Of a stretch of DNA of 64,000 bases, positions 9,911 to 18,133 are shown one piece after another; the first letter of the stretch is position 1; each line of letters opens with the position of its first letter. The stretch is taken from positions 124,001-188,000 of the forward strand of contig CAVYZU010000012.1 in assembly GCA_963772965.1 (NCBI GenBank). The letters are read 5' to 3'. This DNA comes from AP-15 sp963772965. GTDB lineage: Bacteria > Pseudomonadota > Alphaproteobacteria > ATCC43930 > CGMCC-115725. A model generated the notes under the pieces. It was given only the letters and a program-made list of their open reading frames with translations, made no database searches and had not been told where the DNA came from. The position numbers were made by a program, and so were the translations under genes.

Positions 9911-10660
9911 ATGTGTACTCTGGTAATCCTGCGCCGTCCCGATCACCGCTGGCCGGTCCTGATCGGCGCCAACCGTGACGAGATGATAGAACGGCCGTGG
10001 CAACCTCCGGCGCGCCATTGGCCCGACCGGCCCGAGGTGGTTGCCGGGCTCGATGTCCTAGCCGGAGGATCGTGGCTTGGTATCAACGATTGGGGCGTCG
10101 TCGCTGCGGTGCTGAACCGGACCGGCTCGCTGGGACCGGCGCCGGGCCTACGCTCGCGTGGCGAATTGGTGCTGGAGGCGCTCGATCATGCCGACGCTGT
10201 AGACGCCGCCGAGGCCCTGTCGCATCTCGAACCCGGCGCCTACCGCACCTTTAATCTGATCGTCGCCGATGAGCGCGACGGGTTCTGGCTGCGCCACGCC
10301 GGCGGTCGGCGGGTCGAGGTTCATCCGATTAAGGAGGGGCTTTCGCTAATCGCTGCCGGCGACATCAACGATCTCGGCACGAGGCGCCTACAGCTTGCAA
10401 AGCCGGCGTTCGGTGCCTGGCCGATACCCGAACCCGATCGGGGGGAGTGGACGGCGTGGCAGCAATTGCTCGGCAGTTGCCGGGCGCCGCCGGGCGAGCC
10501 GGCGACCGCGGCAATGCGGTTTCGCACCGACGGCTACGGCACGGTTTCGAGCGCGCTGATCGCGTTGCCGGCCCATGAGGAGCGGGAACTGCGGCCGGTT
10601 TTCCGCTTTGCGTCATGGCTCCCGGAACAGACGCCTTGGCAGGAGATCAGCCTCGCCTGA
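9911..10660 (+). CDS. NRDE family protein (TANGO2-like)
   Basis: A 249-residue protein starting MCTLVI with the family-defining NRDE motif at residues 21-24. It continues with GGSWLGIN and GVVAAVLNR. The N-terminal cysteine at position 2 suggests an N-terminal-nucleophile-type fold. TANGO2 homologues have been linked to haem or lipid handling in eukaryotes, and the bacterial role is not settled. It stands alone between the divergent zeta gene and the purS operon. Confidence 0.9.
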   Translation: MCTLVILRRPDHRWPVLIGANRDEMIERPWQPPARHWPDRPEVVAGLDVLAGGSWLGINDWGVVAAVLNRTGSLGPAPGLRSRGELVLEALDHADAVDAAEALSHLEPGAYRTFNLIVADERDGFWLRHAGGRRVEVHPIKEGLSLIAAGDINDLGTRRLQLAKPAFGAWPIPEPDRGEWTAWQQLLGSCRAPPGEPATAAMRFRTDGYGTVSSALIALPAHEERELRPVFRFASWLPEQTPWQEISLA

Positions 10661-10741
10661 CCGGGGTCACGGTGGCGACGTTGCCCGAGCTTCGGGCGAC
10701 CGCTATATCAAGGCTGTTTCATGGCGAAGACGGCGATCTCG

Positions 10742-10981
10742 ATGAAGGCGCGTATTCATGTCAGCCTTAAGCCCGGTGTGCTTGACCCGCAGGGCAAGGC
10801 GATCGGCAATGCACTTTCGTCTTTGGGCTTTTCGGGAATCGGCGAGGTGCGACAGGGCAAGCTGATCGAGTTGAAGCTCGACGAAACCGATCCTGCGCGC
10901 GCCCACGCCGAGGTCGAAGCGATGTGCCGGCAGCTGCTATCCAACCCGGTAATCGAGGATTACGCGATCGAGCTATGTTGA
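10742..10981 (+). CDS. purS: Phosphoribosylformylglycinamidine synthase subunit PurS
   Basis: A 79-residue PurS, the small structural subunit that bridges PurQ and PurL in the FGAM synthase complex. MKARIHVSLKPGVLDPQGKA is the standard N-terminus and NPVIEDYAIEL the standard C-terminus. I start at ATG 10742 because homologues begin at MKAR; an in-frame ATG at 10721 would add seven residues. purQ follows after 7 bases, so the two are co-transcribed. Confidence 0.94.
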   Translation: MKARIHVSLKPGVLDPQGKAIGNALSSLGFSGIGEVRQGKLIELKLDETDPARAHAEVEAMCRQLLSNPVIEDYAIELC

Positions 10982-10988
10982 AGCGTCG

Positions 10989-11678
10989 ATGAAATCGGTC
11001 GTCATCATCTTTCCGGGTTCGAACCGCGAGCACGATGTCTGCATGGCGCTGAAGCGCGCCGCCGGCCGCGAGCCGCTAAGGGTCTGGCATCGCGAAACGG
11101 CGCTGCCCGCGGCCGATCTGATCGTATTGCCGGGCGGGTTTGCCTATGGCGACTATCTGCGTTGCGGGGCGATGGCGGCGCATTCGCCGGTTATGCGCGA
11201 GGTCCGCGCCCGCGCCGAGCACGGCACGCCGGTGCTCGGTATCTGCAACGGTTTTCAGGTTCTGACCGAAGCCGGCATCCTGCCAGGCGCTCTGCTGCCC
11301 AACCGATCTTTGCGTTTCAGCTGCCGCGAAATCCACCTTCGCATCGAAGATAACCAGACGATCTTTACTTGCGGCTATCACGCTGGGCAGACGATCCAGG
11401 TACCGGTGGCGCATCACGACGGCAATTATACCGCGGCCCCCGAAACGCTCGACCGGCTCGAAGGCGAGGGACGCATCGCCTTTCGTTATTGCGCGCCGGA
11501 CGGCAGCCTCGACGAGGACTCCAACTTCAATGGTTCGGCGCGCGCGATCGCCGGCATCTTCAACGAGAGCCGGACCGTACTTGGCTTGATGCCGCATCCC
11601 GAAAACGCCACCGATCCTGATCTCGGCGGCACCGACGGCACCGCGTTTTTCGAGGGCCTCGCGGCCGCGCTGCAGTGA
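10989..11678 (+). CDS. purQ: Phosphoribosylformylglycinamidine synthase subunit PurQ (glutaminase)
   Basis: A 229-residue class I glutamine amidotransferase that releases ammonia from glutamine for PurL. The nucleophilic Cys86 lies in GICNGFQ, and the rest of the triad is His203 and Glu205 in MPHPENA. LPGGFAYGDYLRCGA is typical of PurQ. It is followed by two palindromic repeats before purL. Confidence 0.96.
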   Translation: MKSVVIIFPGSNREHDVCMALKRAAGREPLRVWHRETALPAADLIVLPGGFAYGDYLRCGAMAAHSPVMREVRARAEHGTPVLGICNGFQVLTEAGILPGALLPNRSLRFSCREIHLRIEDNQTIFTCGYHAGQTIQVPVAHHDGNYTAAPETLDRLEGEGRIAFRYCAPDGSLDEDSNFNGSARAIAGIFNESRTVLGLMPHPENATDPDLGGTDGTAFFEGLAAALQ

Positions 11679-11695
11679 TCGGCGCGGTACCACCC

Positions 11696-11750
11696 GCGCC
11701 CCCCCTCACCCCAACCCTCTCCCCCCGACGGGGGAGAGGGAGGAAAATGG
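11696..11750. repeat. C/G-rich palindromic repeat after purQ
   Basis: A run of CCCCCCCTCACCCCAACC leads into CCCTCTCCCCC-GACG-GGGGAGAGGG, a near-perfect hairpin. It is in the opposite orientation to the related element at 11802 and to the degenerate one at 5208. It sits between purQ and purL and could form a strong hairpin in the transcript. Confidence 0.75.
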
Positions 11751-11801
11751 AGGACGTTTATCACGGGAGCGGAGATCCGGTAGGCCAAGCTACCTCAAAG
11801 A

Positions 11802-11840
11802 ACCCTCGCCCCCATCGGGGGAGAGGGCAGGGCGAGGGGG
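11802..11840. repeat. C/G-rich palindromic repeat directly before purL
   Basis: The hairpin CCCTCGCCCCC-ATC-GGGGGAGAGGG is followed by CAGGGCGAGGGGGC. It belongs to the same family as 11696-11750, inverted. The GAGGGGG at its 3' edge lies 7 bases before the purL ATG and is the only plausible ribosome binding site for purL. Confidence 0.7.
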
Positions 11841-11847
11841 CACACCC

Positions 11848-14040
11848 ATGGTGATCGGCAGCAGCGTCACGGTGGAGCTGGCGGCCGAGTACGGCCTCAC
11901 CGAAGAGGAGTTTGAGCGCGCCATCGCGATTTTAGGCCGGGTGCCGAACCTAACCGAACTCGGCGTCTTTTCGGTCATGTGGAGCGAGCATTGCTCGTAC
12001 AAATCCTCAAAGATCTGGCTGAGGACGTTGCCCACATCGGGGCCGCAAGTCATCTGCGGTCCAGGTGAAAACGCCGGGGTTGTCGACATCGGCGATGGCG
12101 ACGCGGTCGTGTTCAAGATTGAGAGCCACAATCACCCATCCTTTATCGAGCCTTACCAAGGGGCGGCGACCGGCGTTGGCGGCATTCTCCGCGATGTCTT
12201 TACGATGGGCGCGCGGCCGATCGCGATCCTCAATTCGTTGCGCTTTGGCAGCCCCGACCACCCCCGCACCCGCCATCTTGTGGCCGGTGTCGTCGCTGGC
12301 ATCGGCGGGTACGGGAACTGCGTCGGCGTGCCGACGGTCGGTGGCGAATGCGAGTTCGACCCGGCGTATAATGGCAACATCCTGGTCAATGCGATGTGCG
12401 TCGGGCTCGCCCGCACCGACCGCATCTTTTATTCAGCCGCCGCCGGGCCGGGTAACGCGGTGGTTTATGTCGGCGCTAAAACCGGGCGCGACGGCATTCA
12501 TGGCGCGACAATGGCGTCGGCCGAATTCGGCGGCGATGCCGGCGAAAAGCGGCCGACCGTGCAGGTGGGCGACCCATTCACCGAGAAATTGCTTATCGAG
12601 GCCTGCCTCGAATTGATGCAGACCGATGCGATCGTGGCCATCCAGGATATGGGCGCGGCGGGACTGACCTCGTCCTCAGTCGAGATGGCGGGGAAGGGAG
12701 GCCTTGGCATCGAGTTCGATCTCGATCGGGTGCCGGTGCGTGAGACCGGCATGACGTCTTACGAAATCATGCTGAGCGAGAGCCAGGAGCGGATGCTGAT
12801 GGTGCTGCGCCCTGGAAGCGAGGCCGAGGCGCAGCGAATTTTCGAGAAATGGGAGCTCGATTTCTCAGTGATCGGCCATGTCACCGACACCGGTCGGCTG
12901 ATGCTGCGCATGAATGGCGCGATGGCGGCCGACATCCCGGTCGGCCCGCTGGTCACCGAAGCGCCGCTCTACGAGCGCCCGTGGCGCCGCACCGCTTTGC
13001 AAACCGACATCGATCCCGCCACGCTGCCCGATCGCGATCCGCTGGAATGTCTGGCGCAATTGGTCGTCTCTCCGGCATTGGCCTCGAAACGCTGGATCTG
13101 GGAGCAATACGATCATCTCGTGATGGGCAATACGGTCAAGCGACCGGGCGGCGACGCCGCTGTCATCCGGGTCGGCGAGACCAAGGCATTGGCAATGGCG
13201 ACCGACTGCACCCCGCGTTACTGCCGGGCTGATCCGGTGCGCGGCGGAATGCAGGCGGTTGCCGAGAACTGGCGCAATCTGACGGCAGTCGGCGCTACGC
13301 CATTGGCATTGACCGACAATCTCAATTTTGGCAACCCCGAGCGGCCTGAAATCATGGGCCAAATCGTCGGCGCGATCGAGGGCATGCGCGAGGCGTGTTT
13401 GGCGCTCGACTACCCGGTCGTCTCCGGCAATGTCTCGCTCTACAATGAAACCAGCGGGAGCGCGATCCTGCCGACTCCGGTCATTGGCGGCGTCGGCGTG
13501 ATCGCCGAGCTCGGGAAGTCTGTTGACCTCGCTTTCAAGCGCGATGGCGACAGCTTAATCCTGATTGGCGAGACCAAGGGTCATCTCGGCGCCTCGCTCT
13601 ATTTGCGCGAGATCGAAGGAAGCCAAGCCGGCTCACCGCCGCCGGTCGACCTGCCCGCTGAGCGCCGCAACGGCGATTTCGTTCGCGCCGAGATTGCCGC
13701 TGGGCGGGTCGCCGCTTGTCACGATGTTGCCGATGGCGGGCTCCTCATAGCGATCGCCGAGATGGCGATGGCTGGCATGCGCGGCGTTCTCCTCGAAACG
13801 ACGCCCACCGACCTGCCACGCCACGCCTACCTCTTCGGTGAGGACCAGGCGCGCTATCTGATTGAAACCGCCGAGCCTCAGGCGGTGCTCGCCACGGCCG
13901 GGGCGGCGGGGGTGCCGGCTCGCGTGATCGGCACGGTTGGCGGGGCCGCGTTGACACTCTCTGGTGCTGGTGCCATATCCGTTAACGCGCTGAAGGCTGC
14001 GAACAACGCTTGGCTTCCGGGCTATATGGAACGGGTTTGA
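11848..14040 (+). CDS. purL: Phosphoribosylformylglycinamidine synthase subunit PurL
   Basis: A 730-residue small-type PurL, the ATP-dependent synthetase that turns FGAR into FGAM using ammonia from PurQ. Visible family features include the N-terminal MWSEHCSYKSSK, the ATP/Mg motif KIESHNHPS, and DMGAAGLTSSSVEM. Two AIRS-type repeats make up the rest, with GNVSLYNET and CHDVADGGL in the second. Length fits the PurS-dependent form. It is separated from purQ by 169 bases holding two palindromic repeats. Confidence 0.97.
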   Translation: MVIGSSVTVELAAEYGLTEEEFERAIAILGRVPNLTELGVFSVMWSEHCSYKSSKIWLRTLPTSGPQVICGPGENAGVVDIGDGDAVVFKIESHNHPSFIEPYQGAATGVGGILRDVFTMGARPIAILNSLRFGSPDHPRTRHLVAGVVAGIGGYGNCVGVPTVGGECEFDPAYNGNILVNAMCVGLARTDRIFYSAAAGPGNAVVYVGAKTGRDGIHGATMASAEFGGDAGEKRPTVQVGDPFTEKLLIEACLELMQTDAIVAIQDMGAAGLTSSSVEMAGKGGLGIEFDLDRVPVRETGMTSYEIMLSESQERMLMVLRPGSEAEAQRIFEKWELDFSVIGHVTDTGRLMLRMNGAMAADIPVGPLVTEAPLYERPWRRTALQTDIDPATLPDRDPLECLAQLVVSPALASKRWIWEQYDHLVMGNTVKRPGGDAAVIRVGETKALAMATDCTPRYCRADPVRGGMQAVAENWRNLTAVGATPLALTDNLNFGNPERPEIMGQIVGAIEGMREACLALDYPVVSGNVSLYNETSGSAILPTPVIGGVGVIAELGKSVDLAFKRDGDSLILIGETKGHLGASLYLREIEGSQAGSPPPVDLPAERRNGDFVRAEIAAGRVAACHDVADGGLLIAIAEMAMAGMRGVLLETTPTDLPRHAYLFGEDQARYLIETAEPQAVLATAGAAGVPARVIGTVGGAALTLSGAGAISVNALKAANNAWLPGYMERV

Positions 14041-14056
14041 GCGGGGAGAGCGTCGA

Positions 14057-14294
14057 ATGGCGATGGATGCGGGAATGATCGAGCGGCTAATCAGGGAAAG
14101 CCTGCCCGACGCGCAAGTCTCGATCGAAGATCTGCGCGGCGATGGCGATCATTACGCCGCACACGTCGTGTCCGGTGCCTTTCGCGGCAAGAACTCGGGT
14201 CCAGCAGCATCAGATGGTGTACCAAGCGTTGCGCGGCAGAATGGGCAACGAGCTTCACGCGCTGGCGCTGCAAACCAGCGTCCCCGAAGACTGA
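14057..14294 (+). CDS. bolA: BolA family protein, frame disrupted by one extra base
   Basis: The first frame gives a normal BolA N-terminus (MIERLIRESLPDAQVSIEDL, GDGDHYAAHVVS, AFRGK). Near 14191-14199 the frame is lost. The +1 frame then carries the rest of the family sequence: VQQHQMVYQALRGRMGNEL and HALALQT, ending at the TGA at 14292-14294. Removing one base near the GGG at 14197 or the T at 14195 restores an 78-residue protein. BolA proteins partner with CGFS glutaredoxins, and grxD is next. I read this as one gene with a sequence error or a very recent mutation. The unshifted frame runs on to 14335 as nonsense. Confidence 0.85.
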
Positions 14295-14337
14295 CGCCAA
14301 CCCGCGCCTATCTTTTTGCAAATCGAGGAACATGACG

Positions 14338-14670
14338 ATGGACAACACAGTTCACGACCGCATCCAGCAAGAAGTCACCGACACCCCGGTCGTGCTGTTC
14401 ATGAAGGGCTCGCCGGTGTTTCCGCAGTGCGGCTTTTCCGCCGCGGTGGTTCAGATCCTGAGCCAGCTCGGGGTCAAGTTCAAAGGTGTCGATGTGCTGT
14501 CGGACCCGCAGATCCGCCAAGGCATCAAGGAGTTTTCAAGCTGGCCGACAATCCCTCAGCTCTATGTCAAGGGTGAGTTTGTCGGCGGCTGCGACATCGT
14601 TCGCGAGATGTACGAAACCGGCGAATTGCAGCAGGTGTTCGAGCAAAAAGGCGTCCCTGTTCGCGCCTGA
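14338..14670 (+). CDS. grxD: Monothiol glutaredoxin (Grx4/GrxD type)
   Basis: A 110-residue CGFS-type glutaredoxin that binds or transfers [2Fe-2S] clusters with glutathione. The CGFS site is at residues 31-34, followed by the cis-proline region SWPTIPQLYVKGEFVGGCDIV. I prefer ATG 14338 because GAGG lies nine bases before it; ATG 14332 is only three bases from GAGG. It lies downstream of bolA, the expected partner. Confidence 0.95.
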   Translation: MDNTVHDRIQQEVTDTPVVLFMKGSPVFPQCGFSAAVVQILSQLGVKFKGVDVLSDPQIRQGIKEFSSWPTIPQLYVKGEFVGGCDIVREMYETGELQQVFEQKGVPVRA

Positions 14671-14847
14671 TTTGCGGAGGGCTCAATCGGCGGCTTTTGA
14701 GCCGTGCCAGATCACTGGATATCAGCCGAAAAAGTGGGTAGCCCGCAGCAAGCGATGTACGCTGGCGGCCGTGGCTCCCAAGAACCTCGTTCTGGGGAAG
14801 CCAATCGCGCCCGACTCCAACCAGCTTGCGGGCTCAGGCCGCGATAG

Positions 14848-15954
14848 GTGACGCGCCTTTCGCGTGTTTCGGTCGAGGCTGCCTGCGCCTGGATTGACGA
14901 CGCAACGCGGCGCCTCGAAGCTGAAGAGGTCTTGATCGACGCGGCGGCAGGACGCGTCGTTAGTTTTGATCTGCGCGCCTCCGGGGCGATTCCCAAAGCG
15001 GATTGCGCCGCAATCGACGGCTTCGCGTTGGCGGCGGCGGCGAGCCTAGGCGCCGGGACCTATAATCCGCTGACGATCGCTGCAATCGCGATCCGGGCCG
15101 GCGAACCGATGCCGCCTGCTACCGACGCAGTGTTACCGGCCGATCAGGTGGAACCCAATGGCTCCGGCTGTGTCGAGTTGATCGAACCCGTTGCGGTGGG
15201 CGTCAATGTCGATCGCCGCGGCGCGGTAGCCGAAAATGGCGCAACGCTGGTCGCGGCGGAAACTTGTCTGACGCCGCGACATCTTGGCCTGGTCGCACTA
15301 GCCGGCTTCACCGGGCTATCTGTTGTTCGCCGCCCGCGGGTGCGCCTGGTAATCGCCGGCGAGTATCGGGCGGCCGGTGCAACCGGCAACGGGCCGATGC
15401 TGTACGCGCTGATCGCGCGCGATGGCGGTCTCATAGTTATGGCCAGCCTCGCCGAGGCGCTCGGCGCCGGCGCCGACATCATCGTCTTCGCTAACGGCAG
15501 CGGCGGCGAGGACAACCGGTTGACGGCCGCGATGGCATCGGCCGGATCGCTCGACATCCACGGCGTGGCGTTGATTCCAGGAGAGACCGCCGGCTTTGGC
15601 CGGAGTGTCGACGGCACGCCGGTCCTATTACTCCCTGGCGCGCCCGCAGCTTGCTATTGGAATTACGAGCTGTTCGGTGGACGAGCCGTCCGCCGACTGG
15701 GCGGGCATCGGCCCGCGCTGCCATACAATTCGCACCAGATGACGACCTCGCGCAAAATCGTCTCGCAGATCGGGATGACTGGGATTTGTCCGATCCGCCG
15801 CCTCGCCGATGGCCGGATCGAACCAGAGACCTCCTTTATCGAGGCCGGGTTGAGAGCGGCCGTCGCGGCCGACGGGTTTGTCATCGTCCCCGCACATAGC
15901 GAGGGCTATCCGGCGGGAGCCTCGGTCAGCGCCTATTTTTACGATAAGCGCTGA
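14848..15954 (+). CDS. Divergent MoeA-like molybdopterin-binding protein
   Basis: A 368-residue protein, starting with GTG, that follows the MoeA domain order: AIDGFAL in domain I where MoeA has S/V-DGYAV, a MogA-like domain, and the C-terminal LLLPGAPAACYW where MoeA has LPGNPVSA. The key functional motifs are altered. STGDE reads IAGEY, SGGTS reads ANGSGG, and KPGKP reads IPGET. It probably binds molybdopterin or pairs with MoeA without being a full molybdate insertase. The genuine moeA follows 20 bases later. The 177 bases upstream hold no gene I can recognise. Confidence 0.75.
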   Translation: MTRLSRVSVEAACAWIDDATRRLEAEEVLIDAAAGRVVSFDLRASGAIPKADCAAIDGFALAAAASLGAGTYNPLTIAAIAIRAGEPMPPATDAVLPADQVEPNGSGCVELIEPVAVGVNVDRRGAVAENGATLVAAETCLTPRHLGLVALAGFTGLSVVRRPRVRLVIAGEYRAAGATGNGPMLYALIARDGGLIVMASLAEALGAGADIIVFANGSGGEDNRLTAAMASAGSLDIHGVALIPGETAGFGRSVDGTPVLLLPGAPAACYWNYELFGGRAVRRLGGHRPALPYNSHQMTTSRKIVSQIGMTGICPIRRLADGRIEPETSFIEAGLRAAVAADGFVIVPAHSEGYPAGASVSAYFYDKR

Positions 15955-15974
15955 ATTCGCGCGGAGCCGGCATC

Positions 15975-17955
15975 ATGAACGATATTTCCACCGCCCTGCG
16001 TAGCCTCGCGCGCCAGGAGCAATTCCTCGAAGTCCTCGAGCGCGGCGCGGCCGAGTGCCGCTTTCGCCAACATCTTCAACTGCGCCCGCTGGGGCGCGAG
16101 ACAGTGCCGTCGGCGCAAGGGCTGGGGCGGGTGGTCGCCAGCCGCGTCGTTGCCGAAGTCGATGTGCCGGGATTCGATCGCGCCAGTGTCGACGGTTTCG
16201 CGGTGCGCGCCGATGACACAGTCGGCGCCAGCGAGCGAGCACCGCGCCGGCTGACTTTGCTGCCCGAAATCCTGACCCCCGGGAAAGAGCCGCGGCTCGC
16301 GGTCGAACCCGGCACCGCGACGTTGATCGCGACGGGCGGCATGGTGCCGCGCGGCGCCGACGCGGTAGTCATGGTCGAGCATACCGAAACCATCGAAGAA
16401 GATGGCGGCCTCGCGATTGAGATTCGGCGGCCCGCGACGACCGGTCAATTTATCGCTTTTGCCGGCAGCGATATGGCGGCGGGCGAAACCGTGCTGCGCG
16501 CCGGTCAAATTCTGACGTCGCGCGAGATCGGAATGTTGGCGGCCGTCGGTCGCGCCGAAGTCGAGGTGTGGCGGCGGCCGCGGATCGCGATCATCTCGAC
16601 CGGCGACGAGATCATCGCTCCCGGCGCCGCGATGCGGCCCGGCGCGGTCTATGATTCGAACGCCGCTATCCTCGCCGCGGCGGTTGCGGAAGCGGGCGGT
16701 GTTCCCTGCCCGCTCGGTATCGGCGCCGACGACGACGCGGTCCTGACCGGCCTCGTCGAGCACGGGCTCGCCTCTTGCGACATGGTGATCATGTCCGGCG
16801 GCACGTCAAAGGGGGCGGGCGATCTCTGCTATCGCGCGGTGGCGCGCTTCAACGATCCCGGCATCGTCGTTCACGGCGTCGCGCTAAAGCCTGGCAAGCC
16901 GCTTTGCCTCGCCGTGACTGGCGGCAAACCGGTGGTTGTGCTGCCGGGGTTTCCGACCTCGGCGATCTTCACGTTTCACGAATTTGTCGCTCCGGTGATT
17001 CGCGCCTTTGCCGGCCTGCCCGCCTGAACAAGCCGAGCGGCTGCCGGCAGTGCTGCCATTGCGCACCGCCTCCGAGCGCGGGCGGACAGAGTATCTGATG
17101 GTCTCGCTGATCCGCGGCGAGGATGGCGGGCTTGCCGCCTACCCGAATGCCAAGGGTTCCGGTGCGGTCACCGCCTTCAGCCAAGCTGACGGGTTTATCA
17201 TGATCGACGCGCAAGTGGATGCCGTTCCCGCCGGGACGCCAGTCGAGGTGCAGCTAATCGGCCATCCGCAGCTCGCCGATCTCGTCATCATCGGCAGTCA
17301 CTGCGTCGGGCTCGACGTGCTGATCGACCGGCTCCGCGCCGAGGGGATTTCGGTCAAGGCGCTGAATGTCGGCAGCATGGGCGGGCTCGCCGCCGCCAAG
17401 CGCGGCGAGTGCGACATCGCGGCGATCCATCTGATGGAGCCCGAGACCGGCGAATACAATCGTCCTTTCCTTACTCCATCGCTCGAATTGATACCGGGAT
17501 ATCGCCGCCTGCAAGGGATCGTCTACCGCAACGGCGACCCGCGTTTTGAAGGCCGTTCGGTCGAGGAGGCGATCGCGCACGCGTCGCCCTCGCGCGACTG
17601 CCTGATGGTCAATCGCAACGCCGGCAGCGGTACCCGTATCCTGACCGAGCGGTTGCTCGCCGGCGCAAAGCCACCGGGCTACTGGTCTCAGCCCAAGTCT
17701 CACAACGCGGTGGCTGTTGCCGTGGCTCAGGGCCGCGCCGATTGGGGCGTGGCAATCGAGAGTGTCGCCCGCCAGTACGGGCTTGGCTTCATTCCGGTGC
17801 AAGACGAGTACTACGATTTCATCGTCCCAAAGAGCCGAATGCACCGTGCTCCGATTCTGCAATTCCGCCAAATCTTGGCACAAGATGAAGTACGCGATGC
17901 GTTGACGGCGCTTGGATTTAAATATGACGCTTCGCCAAATGCGCGTATTGCTTGA
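15975..17955 (+). CDS. moeA: MoeA fused to a periplasmic-binding-like domain, frame disrupted by one extra base
   Basis: The first frame (15975-17027) encodes MoeA domains I-III: SVDGFAV (71-77), STGDEI (208-213), SGGTSKG (274-280), KPGKP (305-309) and LPGFPTSA (323-330). It stops at AFAGLPA. The +1 frame carries on with EQAERLPAVLPLRTASERGR, which is MoeA domain IV, then a substrate-binding-like domain (PBP_like, about 17280-17955) with RNAGSGTRI. Deleting one C from the CCC at 17019-17021 restores a protein of about 659 residues, as expected of known MoeA-PBP fusions. MoeA inserts molybdate into adenylylated molybdopterin; the extra domain may sense or hand over the oxyanion. Independent translation of the second part from TTG 17008 is possible but less likely. 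Confidence 0.87.
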
Positions 17956-17984
17956 TCAGCCATGCGCGTTACCGTTAAAAACCT

Positions 17985-18016
17985 CTAATTTTTTAGCTCT
18001 CCTGTAAAAAAATTAG
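17985..18016. repeat. AT-rich inverted repeat downstream of moeA
   Basis: CTAATTTTTT and AAAAAATTAG form a perfect 10-base inverted repeat around a 12-base spacer, within a strikingly AT-rich stretch for this genome. The stem is too AT-rich for a classic terminator in a GC-rich organism. It may be a regulatory site or promoter-associated element for the CHAP gene. Confidence 0.5.
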
Positions 18017-18019
18017 TGA

Positions 18020-18049
18020 TTTTATAGTCCGACCTGAGGTTTTATAGTC
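18020..18049. promoter_or_regulatory. Paired direct repeats upstream of the CHAP gene, possible operator
   Basis: The decamer TTTTATAGTC occurs at 18020-18029 and again at 18040-18049, so the period is exactly 20 bases, about two helical turns. The pair sits 85 bases before the CHAP start in an AT-rich gap. The geometry suits a dimeric DNA-binding protein. The binding factor is unknown. Confidence 0.45.
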
Positions 18050-18133
18050 GTCGTTAACAATTCTTAACGGCGCGGGGTCACAGACTGCCGCTCACGGCGG
18101 TCTCCCGATCGCCTTTCAGCCGGGGGGCAATCA

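Noticed and set aside
11018..11032. GGGTTCGAACC, resembling a tRNA T-arm
   Set aside because: It lies within the conserved N-terminal coding sequence of purQ and has no acceptor stem or anticodon arm around it.
14196..14335. Unshifted continuation of the bolA frame as a real C-terminus
   Set aside because: The alternative frame matches BolA (VQQHQMVYQALRGRMG), whereas the unshifted one is basic low-complexity sequence.
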